Origin: Streptococcus cristatus
Lineage (GTDB): Bacteria; Bacillota; Bacilli; Lactobacillales; Streptococcaceae
Assembly: GCF_003943505.1 (NCBI RefSeq)
Contig: NZ_RJPS01000014.1
Span: 1 to 38,986 of the forward strand
DNA: 38,986 nt
Direction: 5' to 3'
Shown here: positions 1 to 9,215 of the stretch, in pieces
How the letters are laid out: every line of letters starts with the position of its first letter
Numbering within the stretch: position 1 is the first letter of the stretch
Position numbers and translations under genes: made by a program
The notes under the pieces: model-generated
Databases searched by the model: none
The model's input: the letters and a program-made list of their open reading frames with translations, nothing else
Told to the model about the DNA's origin: nothing

Positions 1-1
1 T

Positions 2-3000
2 GCTTCATCTTCGTTGAGCTTGAGTCAATCAGTTTCAACAAGCGCAAGTGCTTCAGCGTCACTGAGCTTGAGCCAGTCTGTCTCAGCAAGTGAATCAGCT
101 TCAACCTCATTGAGCGGTAGTCAATCCGTCTCAGTGAGCAACAGTGCCTCAACGTCATTGAGCCTGAGTCAATCAGTCTCAGTAAGTGCAAGTGCTTCAG
201 CGTCAATGAGCTTGAGCCAGTCAGTTTCAACAAGCGAGTCTGCTTCAGCATCAGTAAGCCTGAGCCAGTCAGTCTCAACAAGTGAATCAGCTTCAGCATC
301 AGTAAGCTTGAGCCAATCAGTCTCAACAAGTGCAAGTGCTTCAGCATCAGAAAGCCTGAGCCAGTCTGTATCAACAAGTGAGTCAGCTTCAGCGTCCTTG
401 AGCACCAGCCAGTCTGTTTCAGCAAGTGCAAGTGCTTCAGCATCAGTAAGCCTGAGCCAGTCAGTCTCAACAAGTGCTTCAGCATCAGTAAGCTTGAGTC
501 AATCAGTTTCAGCAAGTGCAAGTGCTTCAGCATCAGAAAGCCTGAGCCAATCCGTCTCAACAAGTGAGTCAGCTTCAACCTCATTGAGCGGTAGTCAATC
601 CGTCTCAGTGAGCAACAGTGCCTCAACGTCATTGAGCCTGAGTCAATCAGTCTCAACAAGCGCAAGTGCTTCAGCATCAGTAAGCTTGAGTCAATCAGTT
701 TCAGCAAGTGAATCAGCTTCAACCTCAATGAGCGGTAGCCAATCCGTCTCATTAAGTAATAGTGCTTCAGCTTCGTTAAGCTTGAGTCAGTCAGTTTCAT
801 TGAGCAAGAGTGCCTCAGCATCGTTGAGTGGTAGTCAATCTATCTCATTAAGTAATAGTGCTTCAGCTTCGTTGAGCTTGAGCCAGTCTGTTTCAACAAG
901 CACAAGCGCTTCAGCTTCGTTGAGCTTGAGTCAATCGGTTTCAACAAGTGCAAGTGCCTCAGCTTCGTTGAGCTTGAGTCAGTCAGTTTCATTGAGCAAG
1001 AGCGCTTCAGCATCACTGAGCTTGAGTCAGTCAGTTTCAGCAAGTACAAGCGCTTCAGCATCAGTAAGCTTGAGTCAATCAGTTTCAACAAGCGTAAGTA
1101 TCTCAGCGTCAATGAGCTTGAGTCAATCCGTTTCAGCAAGTGCAAGTACTTCAGCGTCAATGAGCTTGAGTCAATCAGTTTCAACAAGTGAATCAGCTTC
1201 AGCATCAGTAAGCTTGAGCCAATCCGTCTCAACAAGTGAATCAGCTTCAACGTCCTTGAGCACCAGCCAGTCTGTATCAGTAAGTGCAAGTGCTTCAGCC
1301 TCAGTAAGCCTGAGCCAGTCAGTTTCAACAAGTGAATCAGCTTCAACCTCATTGAGCGGTAGTCAATCCGTCTCAGTGAGCAACAGTGCCTCAACTTCAT
1401 TGAGCCTGAGTCAATCCGTCTCAGTGAGCAACAGTGCCTCAACGTCATTGAGCCTGAGTCAATCAGTCTCAACAAGCGCAAGTGCTTCAGCCTCAGTAAG
1501 CTTGAGTCAATCAGTTTCAGCAAGTGCAAGTGCTTCAACGTCCTTGAGCACCAGCCAGTCTGTTTCAACAAGCACAAGCGCTTCAGCGTCAATGAGCTTG
1601 AGTGAATCAGTTTCAGCAAGTGAATCAGCTTCAACGTCCTTGAGCACAAGTCAGTCTGTATCAACAAGCACGAGCGCTTCAGCGTCAATGAGCTTGAGTC
1701 AGTCAGTCTCAGCAAGTACAAGCGCTTCAGCCTCAGTAAGCTTGAGCCAGTCAGTTTCAACAAGCGAGTCAGCTTCAACCTCATTGAGCGGTAGCCAATC
1801 CGTCTCAGTGAGCAACAGTGCCTCAACTTCATTGAGCCTGAGTCAATCAGTCTCAGTAAGTGCAAGTGCTTCAGCGTCAATGAGCTTGAGTCAATCAGTT
1901 TCAGCAAGTGAATCAGCTTCAACGTCCTTGAGCACAAGTCAGTCTGTATCAACAAGCACGAGCGCTTCAGCGTCAATGAGCTTGAGTCAGTCAGTCTCAG
2001 CAAGTACAAGCGCTTCAGCATCAGTAAGTCTGAGCCAGTCAGTCTCAGCAAGTGAATCAGCTTCAACGTCATTGAGCTTGAGTCAATCAGTTTCAGCAAG
2101 TACAAGCGCTTCAGCATCAGTAAGTCTGAGCCAGTCAGTCTCAGCAAGTGAATCAGCTTCAACGTCATTGAGCTTGAGTCAATCAGTTTCAGCAAGTACA
2201 AGCGCTTCAGCCTCAGTAAGCTTGAGCCAATCAGTCTCAACAAGTGCAAGTGCTTCAGCATCAGAAAGCCTGAGCCAGTCTGTATCAACAAGTGTAAGTA
2301 CTTCAGTATCAGTAAGTCTGAGCCAGTCAGTTTCAGCAAGTGAGTCAGCTTCAGCGTCCTTGAGTACCAGCCTCAGTGCCTCACACAGTGCTTCAGACTC
2401 AACAAGCATCAGCTTGAGCACAAGTCTAAGTGCATCAATCAGTGCAAGCGACTCAGCCAGCACGAGCCTCAGTGCCTCAATTAGTGCTTCAGATTCATCA
2501 AGCACGAGCCTGAGCACAAGTCTAAGTGCCTCAATTAGCGCTTCAGATTCATCAAGCACAAGCTTGAGTACCAGCCTCAGTGCCTCAATTAGCGCTTCAG
2601 ATTCAGCAAGTACAAGTTTGAGTACGAGCCAAAGTGCTTCAATCAGTGCCTCAGATTCAGCAAGTATAAGTTTGAGCACCAGCCACAGTGCTTCAATCAG
2701 TGAGTCTGACTCAACAAGTACAAGTTTGAGCACAAGCCTAAGTGCTTCAATCTCAGCAAGCGAGAGTGCATCATCTTCTGTAAGCAGTAGCCAATCAGCC
2801 TCAGCGAGCGAGAGCGCTTCAGTATCATTGAGCGCTAGCGCGTCTGCTTTGGCAAGTGAAAATGATTTGGCATCGCTGAGCGTAAGCGAATCTCTATCAG
2901 CAAGCGCAAGCTTAAGCACCAGCGTATCGGCTTCAGTCAGTGCGTCAGAGTCAGCAAGCGCAAGTGTAAGTACGTCTACATCACTTAGCGATAGCCTTTC

Positions 3001-3559
3001 AAGCAGCTTGAGTACAAGTGTGTCACAGGAGTCAAACTCATTCAGCTATAGCATGGGTGATCCAACCAGCGAGTCTAAGCCAGAGTTTAACCTGCCAAGC
3101 TACCTTACATCTGTAAGTGCAAGTACTTCAGCTTCTGTAAGTGATAGTCAGTCTATCTCTACCTCATTGAGTACAAGTACAAGCATTTCAGGATCAATCA
3201 GTGCCAGTCATGCTATTGCTGACGATTCACTTTCAGCAAGTGCCTACTTGAGCATGAGTGTCTCTGCTTCATTGAGCACATCAGCAAGTGTGTCACTGAG
3301 TGATAGCGCAAGCATTTCAGCTAGTCTGTCTGAAAGTGCGTCTGTATCTAGTGCTACAAATCATTCTCAAGCACCTAAGCCACAGCCTGCACAACCAGGA
3401 CAGGTCAAAGTTACTCCAAATGCTAAAGCTTTACCAAATACAGGAACTGCCAATAATCCATTAGCAGCGCTTGGATTAGGAATAGCAACGTTGGCATCAG
3501 CCTTTCTCAAGAACAAAAAGAAGAAAGAATCAGCATCTGATGTCAATTTGGAAGACTAA
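2..3559 (+). CDS. Serine-rich-repeat LPXTG surface adhesin, C-terminal part (5' end outside window)
   Basis: The frame is open from the first complete codon at position 2, so the N-terminal signal peptide and ligand-binding region lie outside the window. About 1,185 residues are visible. Nearly all are Ser-alternating repeats of 16 residues (48 bp), first of a SLSQSVSxSxSASAS kind, then, from about 2360, of a [14 protein letters not shown] kind. A non-repetitive break rich in Pro, Phe and Tyr sits at about 3028-3110. The end carries a sortase signal: LPNTG at 3431-3445, a hydrophobic segment, then a Lys-rich tail. Such proteins are normally O-glycosylated, exported by the accessory SecA2/SecY2 system and anchored to peptidoglycan, where they mediate adhesion. 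No glycosyltransferase, secY2, asp or secA2 gene follows it here. The sortase class is seen directly; the ligand cannot be judged. Confidence 0.93.
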   Translation, partial: ASSSLSLSQSVSTSASASASLSLSQSVSASESASTSLSGSQSVSVSNSASTSLSLSQSVSVSASASASMSLSQSVSTSESASASVSLSQSVSTSESASASVSLSQSVSTSASASASESLSQSVSTSESASASLSTSQSVSASASASASVSLSQSVSTSASASVSLSQSVSASASASASESLSQSVSTSESASTSLSGSQSVSVSNSASTSLSLSQSVSTSASASASVSLSQSVSASESASTSMSGSQSVSLSNSASASLSLSQSVSLSKSASASLSGSQSISLSNSASASLSLSQSVSTSTSASASLSLSQSVSTSASASASLSLSQSVSLSKSASASLSLSQSVSASTSASASVSLSQSVSTSVSISASMSLSQSVSASASTSASMSLSQSVSTSESASASVSLSQSVSTSESASTSLSTSQSVSVSASASASVSLSQSVSTSESASTSLSGSQSVSVSNSASTSLSLSQSVSVSNSASTSLSLSQSVSTSASASASVSLSQSVSASASASTSLSTSQSVSTSTSASASMSLSESVSASESASTSLSTSQSVSTSTSASASMSLSQSVSASTSASASVSLSQSVSTSESASTSLSGSQSVSVSNSASTSLSLSQSVSVSASASASMSLSQSVSASESASTSLSTSQSVSTSTSASASMSLSQSVSASTSASASVSLSQSVSASESASTSLSLSQSVSASTSASASVSLSQSVSASESASTSLSLSQSVSASTSASASVSLSQSVSTSASASASESLSQSVSTSVSTSVSVSLSQSVSASESASASLSTSLSASHSASDSTSISLSTSLSASISASDSASTSLSASISASDSSSTSLSTSLSASISASDSSSTSLSTSLSASISASDSASTSLSTSQSASISASDSASISLSTSHSASISESDSTSTSLSTSLSASISASESASSSVSSSQSASASESASVSLSASASALASENDLASLSVSESLSASASLSTSVSASVSASESASASVSTSTSLSDSLSSSLSTSVSQESNSFSYSMGDPTSESKPEFNLPSYLTSVSASTSASVSDSQSISTSLSTSTSISGSISASHAIADDSLSASAYLSMSVSASLSTSASVSLSDSASISASLSESASVSSATNHSQAPKPQPAQPGQVKVTPNAKALPNTGTANNPLAALGLGIATLASAFLKNKKKKESASDVNLED
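2015..2206 (+). repeat. Perfect 96-bp tandem duplication inside the Ser-rich repeats
   Basis: Bases 2015-2110 and 2111-2206 are identical over 96 bp, that is two 48-bp protein repeat units copied in tandem. The surrounding 48-bp units differ from each other at several positions, so this exact copy looks recent. A second near-exact long copy exists between about 1609-1735 and 1888-2015. Confidence 0.9.
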
Positions 3560-3606
3560 TCTTAAAACCCGGCTAAAATGATGACAACATTTTAGTGATG
3601 GAAAGC

Positions 3607-3642
3607 AAATCCCAGATAGTCATAGGCTATCTGGGATTTTTA
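3607..3642 (+). terminator. Terminator after the adhesin gene
   Basis: A perfect 13-bp stem, AAATCCCAGATAG (3607-3619) with its complement at 3627-3639, and a 7-nt loop. A short T run follows. A smaller hairpin (CTAAAATG/CATTTTAG, 3573-3595) precedes it. Confidence 0.85.
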
Positions 3643-3948
3643 AGCTTTGTACATGTAGAATTGAGTTGGGCTAAGATAAACTGAGATAATTTCTATTCTT
3701 TAAGCCTGAGCCTATAAAGTGGTGAACCAAGCTAAATATTTTGAAATTTAGCTCTTCCTGCTTGTCTTTTCTTGTAGTGAGCGGGCCTTGTCACTTGCTC
3801 TGGTTTGCTCTTGAGTGTGATAAGAATAAAAGTTTCAAAATGAGCAAAAATAATTCGATTCTTTTTCAGAAAAGGCTTGTGAGATTAGGCTGGATGTTTT
3901 AAAATAGTATAGGAGATTATCCGCTATTTATTTTTCGGAGGAAAAGAA
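3643..3948. other. Intergenic stretch, no gene seen
   Basis: The 389 bp between the adhesin stop and the next start hold the terminator above, an isolated hairpin AGCTAAAT/ATTTAGCT (3730-3753) and the promoter near 3877. I see no conserved reading frame or RNA gene. Confidence 0.6.
3877..3905 (+). promoter_or_regulatory. Sigma-A promoter of the Na/Pi symporter gene
   Basis: TTGTGA (3877-3882), 17-bp spacer, TAAAAT (3900-3905). A Shine-Dalgarno GGAGG lies at about 3937-3941 before the ATG at 3949. Confidence 0.6.
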
Positions 3949-5580
3949 ATGTCCATTAATTGGCAAGAAATTATATTTAGCTTTTTAGGAGGCTTGGGGC
4001 TGTTCCTGTATAGTATTCGTATGATGGGTGACGGCTTGCAGCAGGCAGCGGGAGACCGCCTGCGCTATTTCATTGATAAATACACGAGCAATCCTTTTTT
4101 AGGTGTGCTAGTTGGGATTGGGATGACAGCCCTGATCCAGTCTAGTTCAGGTGTGACAGTGATCACAGTTGGTCTGGTGAGTGCGGGACTGTTGACCCTG
4201 CGTCAGGCTATCGGGATTGTCATGGGGGCCAATATTGGTACGACCGTGACCTCCTTCATCATTGGTTTTAAGTTGGGTGATTATGCCCTGCCCTTGCTCT
4301 TTGTAGGTGCGGTTTGCCTCTTCTTCACTAAGAATCGCTCAGTGAACAATGTCGGGCGTATCCTCTTTGGTGTCGGTGGCATCTTTTTCGCCCTCAATCT
4401 CATGAGTGGAGCCATGGAGCCTCTCAAAGACTTGCAAGTCTTTCGAGATTACATGGTTCAGCTGAGTAAAAATCCAGTCTTGGGTGTCTTTGTCGGAACT
4501 GGCTTGACCCTACTCATTCAAGCATCTTCGGCGACCATTGGGATTCTGCAAAATCTCTATGCTAGCAATCTCATTGACCTGCAAGGAGCTTTACCAGTTC
4601 TCTTTGGTGACAATATCGGAACGACGATTACAGCGATTATTGCTTCCTTGGGGGCTAATATCGCAGCCAAGCGTGTTGCTGGAGCCCATGTGGCCTTTAA
4701 CGTGGTGGGAACAGTCATCTGTATGCTCTTCCTGCTACCTTTCACATCACTGATTCAGTGGTTTGAGACAGCCTTGCATTTGTCACCAGAAATGACTATT
4801 GCCTTTGCCCACGGAACCTTTAATATTACCAATACCATTATCCAGTTTCCTTTTATTGGCTTTTTAGCATATTTGGTTACTAAGTTGATTCCGGGTGAAG
4901 ATGAAACTGTTAAATACGAATCTCTCTACCTAGATACGATTTTGATCGACCAAGCGCCGTCACTGGCTTTGGGAAATGCCAAAAAGGAACTCCTTCACTT
5001 GGGTGGCTACGCTGCTAAATCTTTCGAATTGGCTTATGATTATATCGTGAACTACGAAGAAAAATCTGCCGAAAAGGGTCATAAGACAGAGGAAGCCATC
5101 AATGCTATTGATGATGAATTGACGCGCTACCTGATTGTCCTATCTGGTCAGCAGCTCAATCCAAAAGAGAGTGAAGTCTTGACCAGCATTCTGGACTCTA
5201 GTCGTGATTTGGAGAGAATTGGTGACCACTCAGAAGCTTTGCTGAATTTGACAGACTACTTGCACCGCAAGAAGGTGGAATTTTCACCAGCTGCCTTGGA
5301 AGAGTTGGAACATATTTATCAATTGACCTTGGACTTTATCAAAGAAGCTTTGCATTCTGTGGAAACAAATAATGTGGACTTGGCCAATAGTTTGGAGGCC
5401 AAACATGCGGAGATTGACAAGCTAGAACGCAGCCTGCGCAAGACCCACATTGCTCGTCTCAACAAGGGAGAATGTACGCCTCAAGCTGGGGTCAACTTCA
5501 TCGATATCATTTCCCACTATACCAGAGTTGCTGACCATGCCATGAATTTGGCTGAGAAAGTACAAATGGAACAAATTTAA
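3949..5580 (+). CDS. Na/Pi cotransporter family protein with C-terminal PhoU-like domain
   Basis: 543 residues. The N-terminal ~310 residues are membrane-embedded and contain the duplicated NptA/SLC34-type core: two inverted-repeat halves marked by ALIQSSSGVT (about residues 60-70) and LLIQASSATI (about 187-197), each with a following Gly-rich GANIGTT/GDNIGTT loop. The C-terminal ~200 residues are soluble and helical, with PhoU-like signatures such as SSRDLERIGDHSEAL and THYTRVADHAMN-type helices. This is the YjbB/NptA architecture. The family takes up or exports phosphate using sodium; direction cannot be told. Length is usual for the family. It is a single-gene unit with its own promoter and is followed by an intergenic repeat. 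Confidence 0.9.
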   Translation: MSINWQEIIFSFLGGLGLFLYSIRMMGDGLQQAAGDRLRYFIDKYTSNPFLGVLVGIGMTALIQSSSGVTVITVGLVSAGLLTLRQAIGIVMGANIGTTVTSFIIGFKLGDYALPLLFVGAVCLFFTKNRSVNNVGRILFGVGGIFFALNLMSGAMEPLKDLQVFRDYMVQLSKNPVLGVFVGTGLTLLIQASSATIGILQNLYASNLIDLQGALPVLFGDNIGTTITAIIASLGANIAAKRVAGAHVAFNVVGTVICMLFLLPFTSLIQWFETALHLSPEMTIAFAHGTFNITNTIIQFPFIGFLAYLVTKLIPGEDETVKYESLYLDTILIDQAPSLALGNAKKELLHLGGYAAKSFELAYDYIVNYEEKSAEKGHKTEEAINAIDDELTRYLIVLSGQQLNPKESEVLTSILDSSRDLERIGDHSEALLNLTDYLHRKKVEFSPAALEELEHIYQLTLDFIKEALHSVETNNVDLANSLEAKHAEIDKLERSLRKTHIARLNKGECTPQAGVNFIDIISHYTRVADHAMNLAEKVQMEQI

Positions 5581-5585
5581 AACAG

Positions 5586-5760
5586 GAGGCTGGGACAAAA
5601 GTCCTAGCCTCTCAATTGTCTTTGGATTGTCGAGCAAGACGCAGTGGTTGAGTGGGCTCTACTAGGCTGATTTCATCAGCTTTTACAGCCCTACTCAACT
5701 GTGCGGAGGTGGGACGACGAAATCGAATTCTAACGAATTACCGATTTCTGTCCCACTCTC
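5586..5760 (+). repeat. Family 1 intergenic repeat, copy A (175 bp)
   Basis: Matches 19658-19832 with four differences and the reverse complement of 27492-27641. The ends are inverted-repeat-like: GAGGCTGGGACAAAAG at the left, and the complement of GAGAGTGGGACAGAAA at the right. Internal structure: an 11-bp hairpin with AAAA loop at the left end, and a larger stem (GTTGAGTGGGCT pairing with AGCCCTACTCAAC) that encloses a second hairpin (GCTGAT/ATCAGC). It has no coding capacity. It resembles a MITE-like or structured intergenic element; it may also act as a transcript end for the upstream gene. Confidence 0.85.
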
Positions 5761-5802
5761 TTTTCTTGATTTAAATAATATAATAAATTTTTCTAAAAAA
5801 GA

Positions 5803-5842
5803 GGTATAGACCATTTACAAATAAAATAGAAAGCGTTATAAT
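5803..5842 (+). promoter_or_regulatory. nagA promoter with NagR-like operator and cre site
   Basis: Promoter TTTACA (5814-5819), 17-bp spacer, TATAAT (5837-5842). GGTATAGACC (5803-5812) sits just upstream of the -35 and resembles the dre operators bound by GntR-type NagR/DasR. Bases 5828-5841 (AGAAAGCGTTATAA) match 12 of 14 positions of the CcpA cre consensus TGWAARCGYTWNCW and overlap the -10. Both assignments are motif matches only. Confidence 0.7.
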
Positions 5843-5878
5843 AGAGTCAATAGAAATAGAACAAGAGGAGGCAGTCAA

Positions 5879-7045
5879 ATGCCTAAATATATAAAAGCCG
5901 ATCAGTTCTTCTATCCTCAAGGAATTCGCAAGGGTGGATTTTTGGAAGTGATTGATGGAAAATTTGGAAAATTAGTAGAGGAAGTCCCTGCGGATGCGGA
6001 AGTGGTGGATTACACAGGCTACTCTGTCGCACCGGGTCTGGTGGATACCCATATCCATGGTTTTGGTGGGATCGATGTCATGGACAATAACATCGAAGGT
6101 ACCCTCCATACCATGAGTGAAGGGCTTTTGACGACTGGGGTGACCAGTTTCCTGCCGACCACGCTGACATCATCTTACGAGCAACTCTTAGCTGTGACGG
6201 AAAATATCGGTGCGCGCTATCAAGAAGCAAGTGGTGCCAAGATTCGCGGTCTCTACTTTGAAGGGCCTTACTTCACTGAAAAGTACAAGGGTGCCCAAAA
6301 CCCGGCCTACATGAAGGATCCTCGTATGGATGAATTTCGTGCTTGGCAAAAGGCAGCCAATGGTCTGCTCAATAAGATCGCTCTGGCACCAGAGCGTGAG
6401 GGAGTGGAAGAATTTGTCCGCACCATCACTGATGAAGGTGTGACAGTTGCTCTGGGGCATTCTAACGCAACCTATGATGAAGCCAAGACTGCGGTCGAAG
6501 CAGGAGCTAGTGTCTGGGTGCATGCCTACAATGGTATGCGGGGCCTGACCCACCGTGAGCTAGGTATGGTTGGGGCTATGTACGAGCTGCCTCACACTTA
6601 CGCAGAGTTGATTTGTGATGGTCACCACGTAGATCCTAAGGCCTGTGATATTTTGCTTAAGCAAAAGGGCCATGAACATGTAGCCCTCATCACAGACTGT
6701 ATGACTGCAGGTGGGCTGGAAGACGGCGACTATATGCTGGGAGAATTTCCAGTGGTGGTAGCCAATGGTACAGCTCGTCTCAAATCGACTGGTAACTTGG
6801 CAGGATCAATCCTGCAGCTCAAAGACGGCCTGAAAAATGTGGTTGAGTGGGGCATTGCAAATCCTCACCAAGCAGTCATGATGGCCAGTCTCATCCCAGC
6901 AAAATCCGTCCACATTGACGATGTTTGTGGCCAGATCAAGGAAGGCTACGATGCCGACTTTATCGTTCTGGACAAGGATTTGGAGCTGGTTGCTACTTAT
7001 CTGGATGGTGAAAAGCGCTTTGAAGCTACATCCAGTGTTCTTTAA
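5879..7045 (+). CDS. nagA: N-acetylglucosamine-6-phosphate deacetylase
   Basis: 388 residues, normal for NagA. It hydrolyses GlcNAc-6-P to GlcN-6-P and acetate in the cytoplasm, the first committed step of amino-sugar use and of cell-wall GlcNAc recycling. Amidohydrolase residues are visible: HIH at residues 58-60, metal-ligand Glu128 in YFEGPYF, His194 in LGHSNA, His215 in VHAYNGM, and catalytic Asp273 in LITDCM. GAGGAGG lies 7 nt before the ATG, which fixes the start. It has its own promoter and terminator, so it is monocistronic. The operators in front suggest induction by amino sugars and catabolite repression. Confidence 0.95.
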   Translation: MPKYIKADQFFYPQGIRKGGFLEVIDGKFGKLVEEVPADAEVVDYTGYSVAPGLVDTHIHGFGGIDVMDNNIEGTLHTMSEGLLTTGVTSFLPTTLTSSYEQLLAVTENIGARYQEASGAKIRGLYFEGPYFTEKYKGAQNPAYMKDPRMDEFRAWQKAANGLLNKIALAPEREGVEEFVRTITDEGVTVALGHSNATYDEAKTAVEAGASVWVHAYNGMRGLTHRELGMVGAMYELPHTYAELICDGHHVDPKACDILLKQKGHEHVALITDCMTAGGLEDGDYMLGEFPVVVANGTARLKSTGNLAGSILQLKDGLKNVVEWGIANPHQAVMMASLIPAKSVHIDDVCGQIKEGYDADFIVLDKDLELVATYLDGEKRFEATSSVL

Positions 7046-7067
7046 TTGAGTCTCCTTATATTTTTAG

Positions 7068-7094
7068 AAAGGATGGGGGAACCTGTCCTTTTTT
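7068..7094 (+). terminator. nagA terminator
   Basis: AAAGGA (7068-7073) pairs with TCCTTT (7086-7091), with an inner GG/CC extension, followed by a T tract ending at 7094. Confidence 0.75.
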
Positions 7095-7226
7095 AATGTG
7101 GAATTACTGACTTTTCTCTAGGATTGGCTAGAGGGACTTGTACAAAGCTAGGAATGATTGACGCAATTAGAAAGTCTCTGAGATATTTTTCTTAACAGAT
7201 GGTAAGGCTTTCTCAATGAAAGAGAA

Positions 7227-7237
7227 GATGTTATAAT
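7227..7237 (+). promoter_or_regulatory. Extended -10 promoter for the small membrane protein/AKR pair
   Basis: TGTTATAAT (TGn at 7229-7231, TATAAT at 7232-7237) with a poor -35. Transcription would start near 7244, and GAGGAGG lies before the ATG at 7265. Confidence 0.55.
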
Positions 7238-7264
7238 AGGTTTATCATAGATGAGGAGGACAGG

Positions 7265-7453
7265 ATGAAAAAGATTGATTATAGATTTATGGGAATGGGT
7301 TTGGTATTCCTCTTCTTTGGATTGCTACTGCATCGTTTCTTGATGTTTATTGCTGGGCTGGCCTTTATCATTTACAGCTTTTTCAGCCGAGGTATGGCTC
7401 CAACTAAGGAAAATATCTTTAAGCCAAAATTGTCCAAAAGAAAGAAAAAATAA
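7265..7453 (+). CDS. Small basic membrane protein (62 aa)
   Basis: 62 residues. Residues about 9-42 form one long or two closely spaced hydrophobic segments (FMGMGLVFLFFGLLL, then FLMFIAGLAFIIYSFF), followed by a Lys-rich cytoplasmic tail ending KLSKRKKK. The ATG has a strong GAGGAGGA ribosome site. It ends 11 nt before the aldo/keto reductase start, so the two are probably co-transcribed. I do not recognise a family and assign no function. Confidence 0.75.
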   Translation: MKKIDYRFMGMGLVFLFFGLLLHRFLMFIAGLAFIIYSFFSRGMAPTKENIFKPKLSKRKKK

Positions 7454-7464
7454 GGAGAACAGAT

Positions 7465-8310
7465 ATGCAAAATTATACCCTTAACAATGGTGTCAAGATT
7501 CCAGTCTTGGGCTTTGGTACTTGGAAGGCTCAGGACGGAGAAGAGGCTTATCAGGCAGTCTTAGCCGCTCTGAAGGCTGGCTATCGCCACATTGATACGG
7601 CAGCTATCTATAAGAATGAGGAGAGTGTCGGTCGAGCAATTAAAGACAGCGGCATTCCGCGTGAGGAGCTCTTCATCACAACTAAGCTCTGGAATAGCAA
7701 GCATACCTATGAAGCGGCCTTGGAAGCCTTTGACAGCTCCATGGAGCGGTTGGGGCTGGATTATCTGGATCTCTACCTCATCCACTGGCCCAATCCTAAG
7801 CCTTTACGAGAAGATGGAGCTTGGCAAAAGCGCAATGCAGAAGTTTGGCGGGCTATGGAAGACCTCTACCAAGCTGGTAAGATCCGAGCGATCGGCGTCA
7901 GCAATTTCCTGCCTCATCACCTAGAGGCTCTGCTGGAAACAGCGCGTGTCACTCCAGCCGTCAACCAAATCCGCCTAGCGCCAGGTGTCTATCAGACAGA
8001 GGCAGTGGACTTCTGCCGTGCCCATGATATCCTACTTGAAGCTTGGGGACCATTTGGCCAAGGCGAACTCTTCCAAAATTCAGCTGTGCAGGCGATAGCA
8101 GATAAGTATGGCAAGACCATTGCCCAAATTGCTCTCGCTTGGAGCTTACAAGAAGGCTTTCTACCCCTGCCTAAGTCAGTCACTCCGAGCCGGATTACTA
8201 GCAATCTAGACTGCTTTGACATTGAACTGAGTCCAGCTGATCTAGAAATTCTTAAAAATATCAGCGGTTTGGAAGGCGGGGCACCTAATCCAGATGGGAT
8301 GGATTTTTAA
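7465..8310 (+). CDS. Aldo/keto reductase, AKR5-like
   Basis: 281 residues, a complete (beta/alpha)8 NADPH-dependent carbonyl reductase. The catalytic tetrad is present: Asp44 and Tyr49 in HIDTAAIYKNE, Lys74 in TTKLWN, and His107 in YLIHWPNP. The typical GVSNF (about residue 142) and cofactor-loop LPKSVTPSRI sequences are also present. AAGGAGA precedes the ATG. It is close to the bacterial 2,5-diketo-D-gluconate reductase/glyoxal reductase type, but substrates of this family are broad and cannot be read from sequence. It may help detoxify methylglyoxal or other aldehydes. Confidence 0.9.
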   Translation: MQNYTLNNGVKIPVLGFGTWKAQDGEEAYQAVLAALKAGYRHIDTAAIYKNEESVGRAIKDSGIPREELFITTKLWNSKHTYEAALEAFDSSMERLGLDYLDLYLIHWPNPKPLREDGAWQKRNAEVWRAMEDLYQAGKIRAIGVSNFLPHHLEALLETARVTPAVNQIRLAPGVYQTEAVDFCRAHDILLEAWGPFGQGELFQNSAVQAIADKYGKTIAQIALAWSLQEGFLPLPKSVTPSRITSNLDCFDIELSPADLEILKNISGLEGGAPNPDGMDF

Positions 8311-8849
8311 GCGATAGATGGACATCTTTTTAATTGAAATCAAGCTACTTTATCTGTTAGTTATGAGTATGTAATGATGTTTTGTGGCAACCTAGGCCTC
8401 GAACGCTCTTTTCATTTCTATTTAATAAGATCCATCGCCCCTCGCTTATTTGTCGTCAAAAACAAGTGCCAGATGAGGGTCTCTCAAGAGACTATAGTTT
8501 CTTGAAAAGAAGAATTAGTTTTTATAGGTTCTTTTGAAGATTATAAGGGTATTGCTATTGCAGTTATACCGAATCGGAAGTTATGATTTTTTATCATAGG
8601 TTTAAAACAAAAGTATTGATAAAATATGGTTACAAAGCATAGTTGTCTATTTCGCTAGCCTTGCTAATCTTATTAGTTCTCACAAAGATAAAAACTGTCC
8701 TCATTGGCACCAATAAGGGCGCTATTTTCGAATTATATAAACGAGTCCCTTTTGAATATTTCAAAGGGGACTTGCCAGTGTTTGATAACTTAAAAGTATT
8801 TACTTTCGATAGCTTTTGAGTTATAATAAATTCGAAAAGAGGATGCTTT
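8311..8849. other. Gene-poor stretch with possible decayed coding remnants
   Basis: No gene with a proper start and ribosome site is seen. Two short open segments look protein-like: 8506-8586 (about 26 codons, including GSFEDYKGIAIAVIPN) and 8643-8819 (58 codons from a TTG, a hydrophobic start SLALLILLVL followed by GTNKGAIFELYKRVPFEYF). They lie in different frames, are separated by stops and have no Shine-Dalgarno. They could be the remains of a small membrane-anchored gene. Confidence 0.35.
8799..8827 (+). promoter_or_regulatory. Promoter of the toxin-antitoxin pair
   Basis: TTTACT (8799-8804), 17-bp spacer, TATAAT (8822-8827). AGAGGA at about 8838-8843 is the ribosome site for the GTG at 8850. 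Autoregulation by the antitoxin is expected for the family, but no clear palindrome was identified. Confidence 0.6.
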
Positions 8850-9215
8850 GTGCACACTATTTATTTTTATAAAGATAAACATGGGAATCAACCAGTTTTG
8901 GACTATATGAAGGAGCTGGCTAGTCTCAATAGCAAGGATAGTCGGATCAAACTCAACAAGCTCAATGACTATATCGAGCTCTTGAGTCAACAGGGAACTC
9001 GTGCCGGTGAGCCCTACATCAAGCATCTAGAGGCAGAGATTTGGGAGTTAAGGCCCTTACGGGATCGGGTTTTGTTTGTGGCTTGGATAGATGGAAGCTT
9101 TGTCTTACTGCACCATTTTGTCAAAAAGACGCAGAAGACACCTAGACGGGAAATTGAGAAAGCCAAACGAGAGTTGCAAGATTTGAAAGAAAGAGGGCTA
9201 AAAGATGAAGAATAG
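8850..9215 (+). CDS. RelE/HigB-type (Gp49-like) toxin
   Basis: 121 residues from a GTG start preceded by AGAGGA. The order of elements is that of the phage Gp49-like/HigB branch of the RelE fold: an N-terminal DYMKEL helix, a long Lys-rich helical hairpin, then EIWELRPLRDRVLFVAW and a C-terminal LLHHFVKKTQKTP followed by a basic helix. These proteins are usually ribosome-dependent mRNA endonucleases held inactive by a partner. The gene overlaps the downstream XRE-family gene by 11 bp, the toxin-first order typical of HigBA. Activity is inferred from family and context. Confidence 0.85.
   Translation: MHTIYFYKDKHGNQPVLDYMKELASLNSKDSRIKLNKLNDYIELLSQQGTRAGEPYIKHLEAEIWELRPLRDRVLFVAWIDGSFVLLHHFVKKTQKTPRREIEKAKRELQDLKERGLKDEE

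Noticed and set aside
840..2339. Long minus-strand open frame (499 codons) and others at 169-405 and 2179-2919 opposite the adhesin repeats
   Set aside because: They are by-products of the 48-bp Ser codon repeats, with low-complexity Leu/Arg/Lys-rich translations and no ribosome site.
2..2800. Regular repeats that might suggest a CRISPR array
   Set aside because: Repeats are contiguous 48-bp coding units with no unique spacers, all in one open frame.
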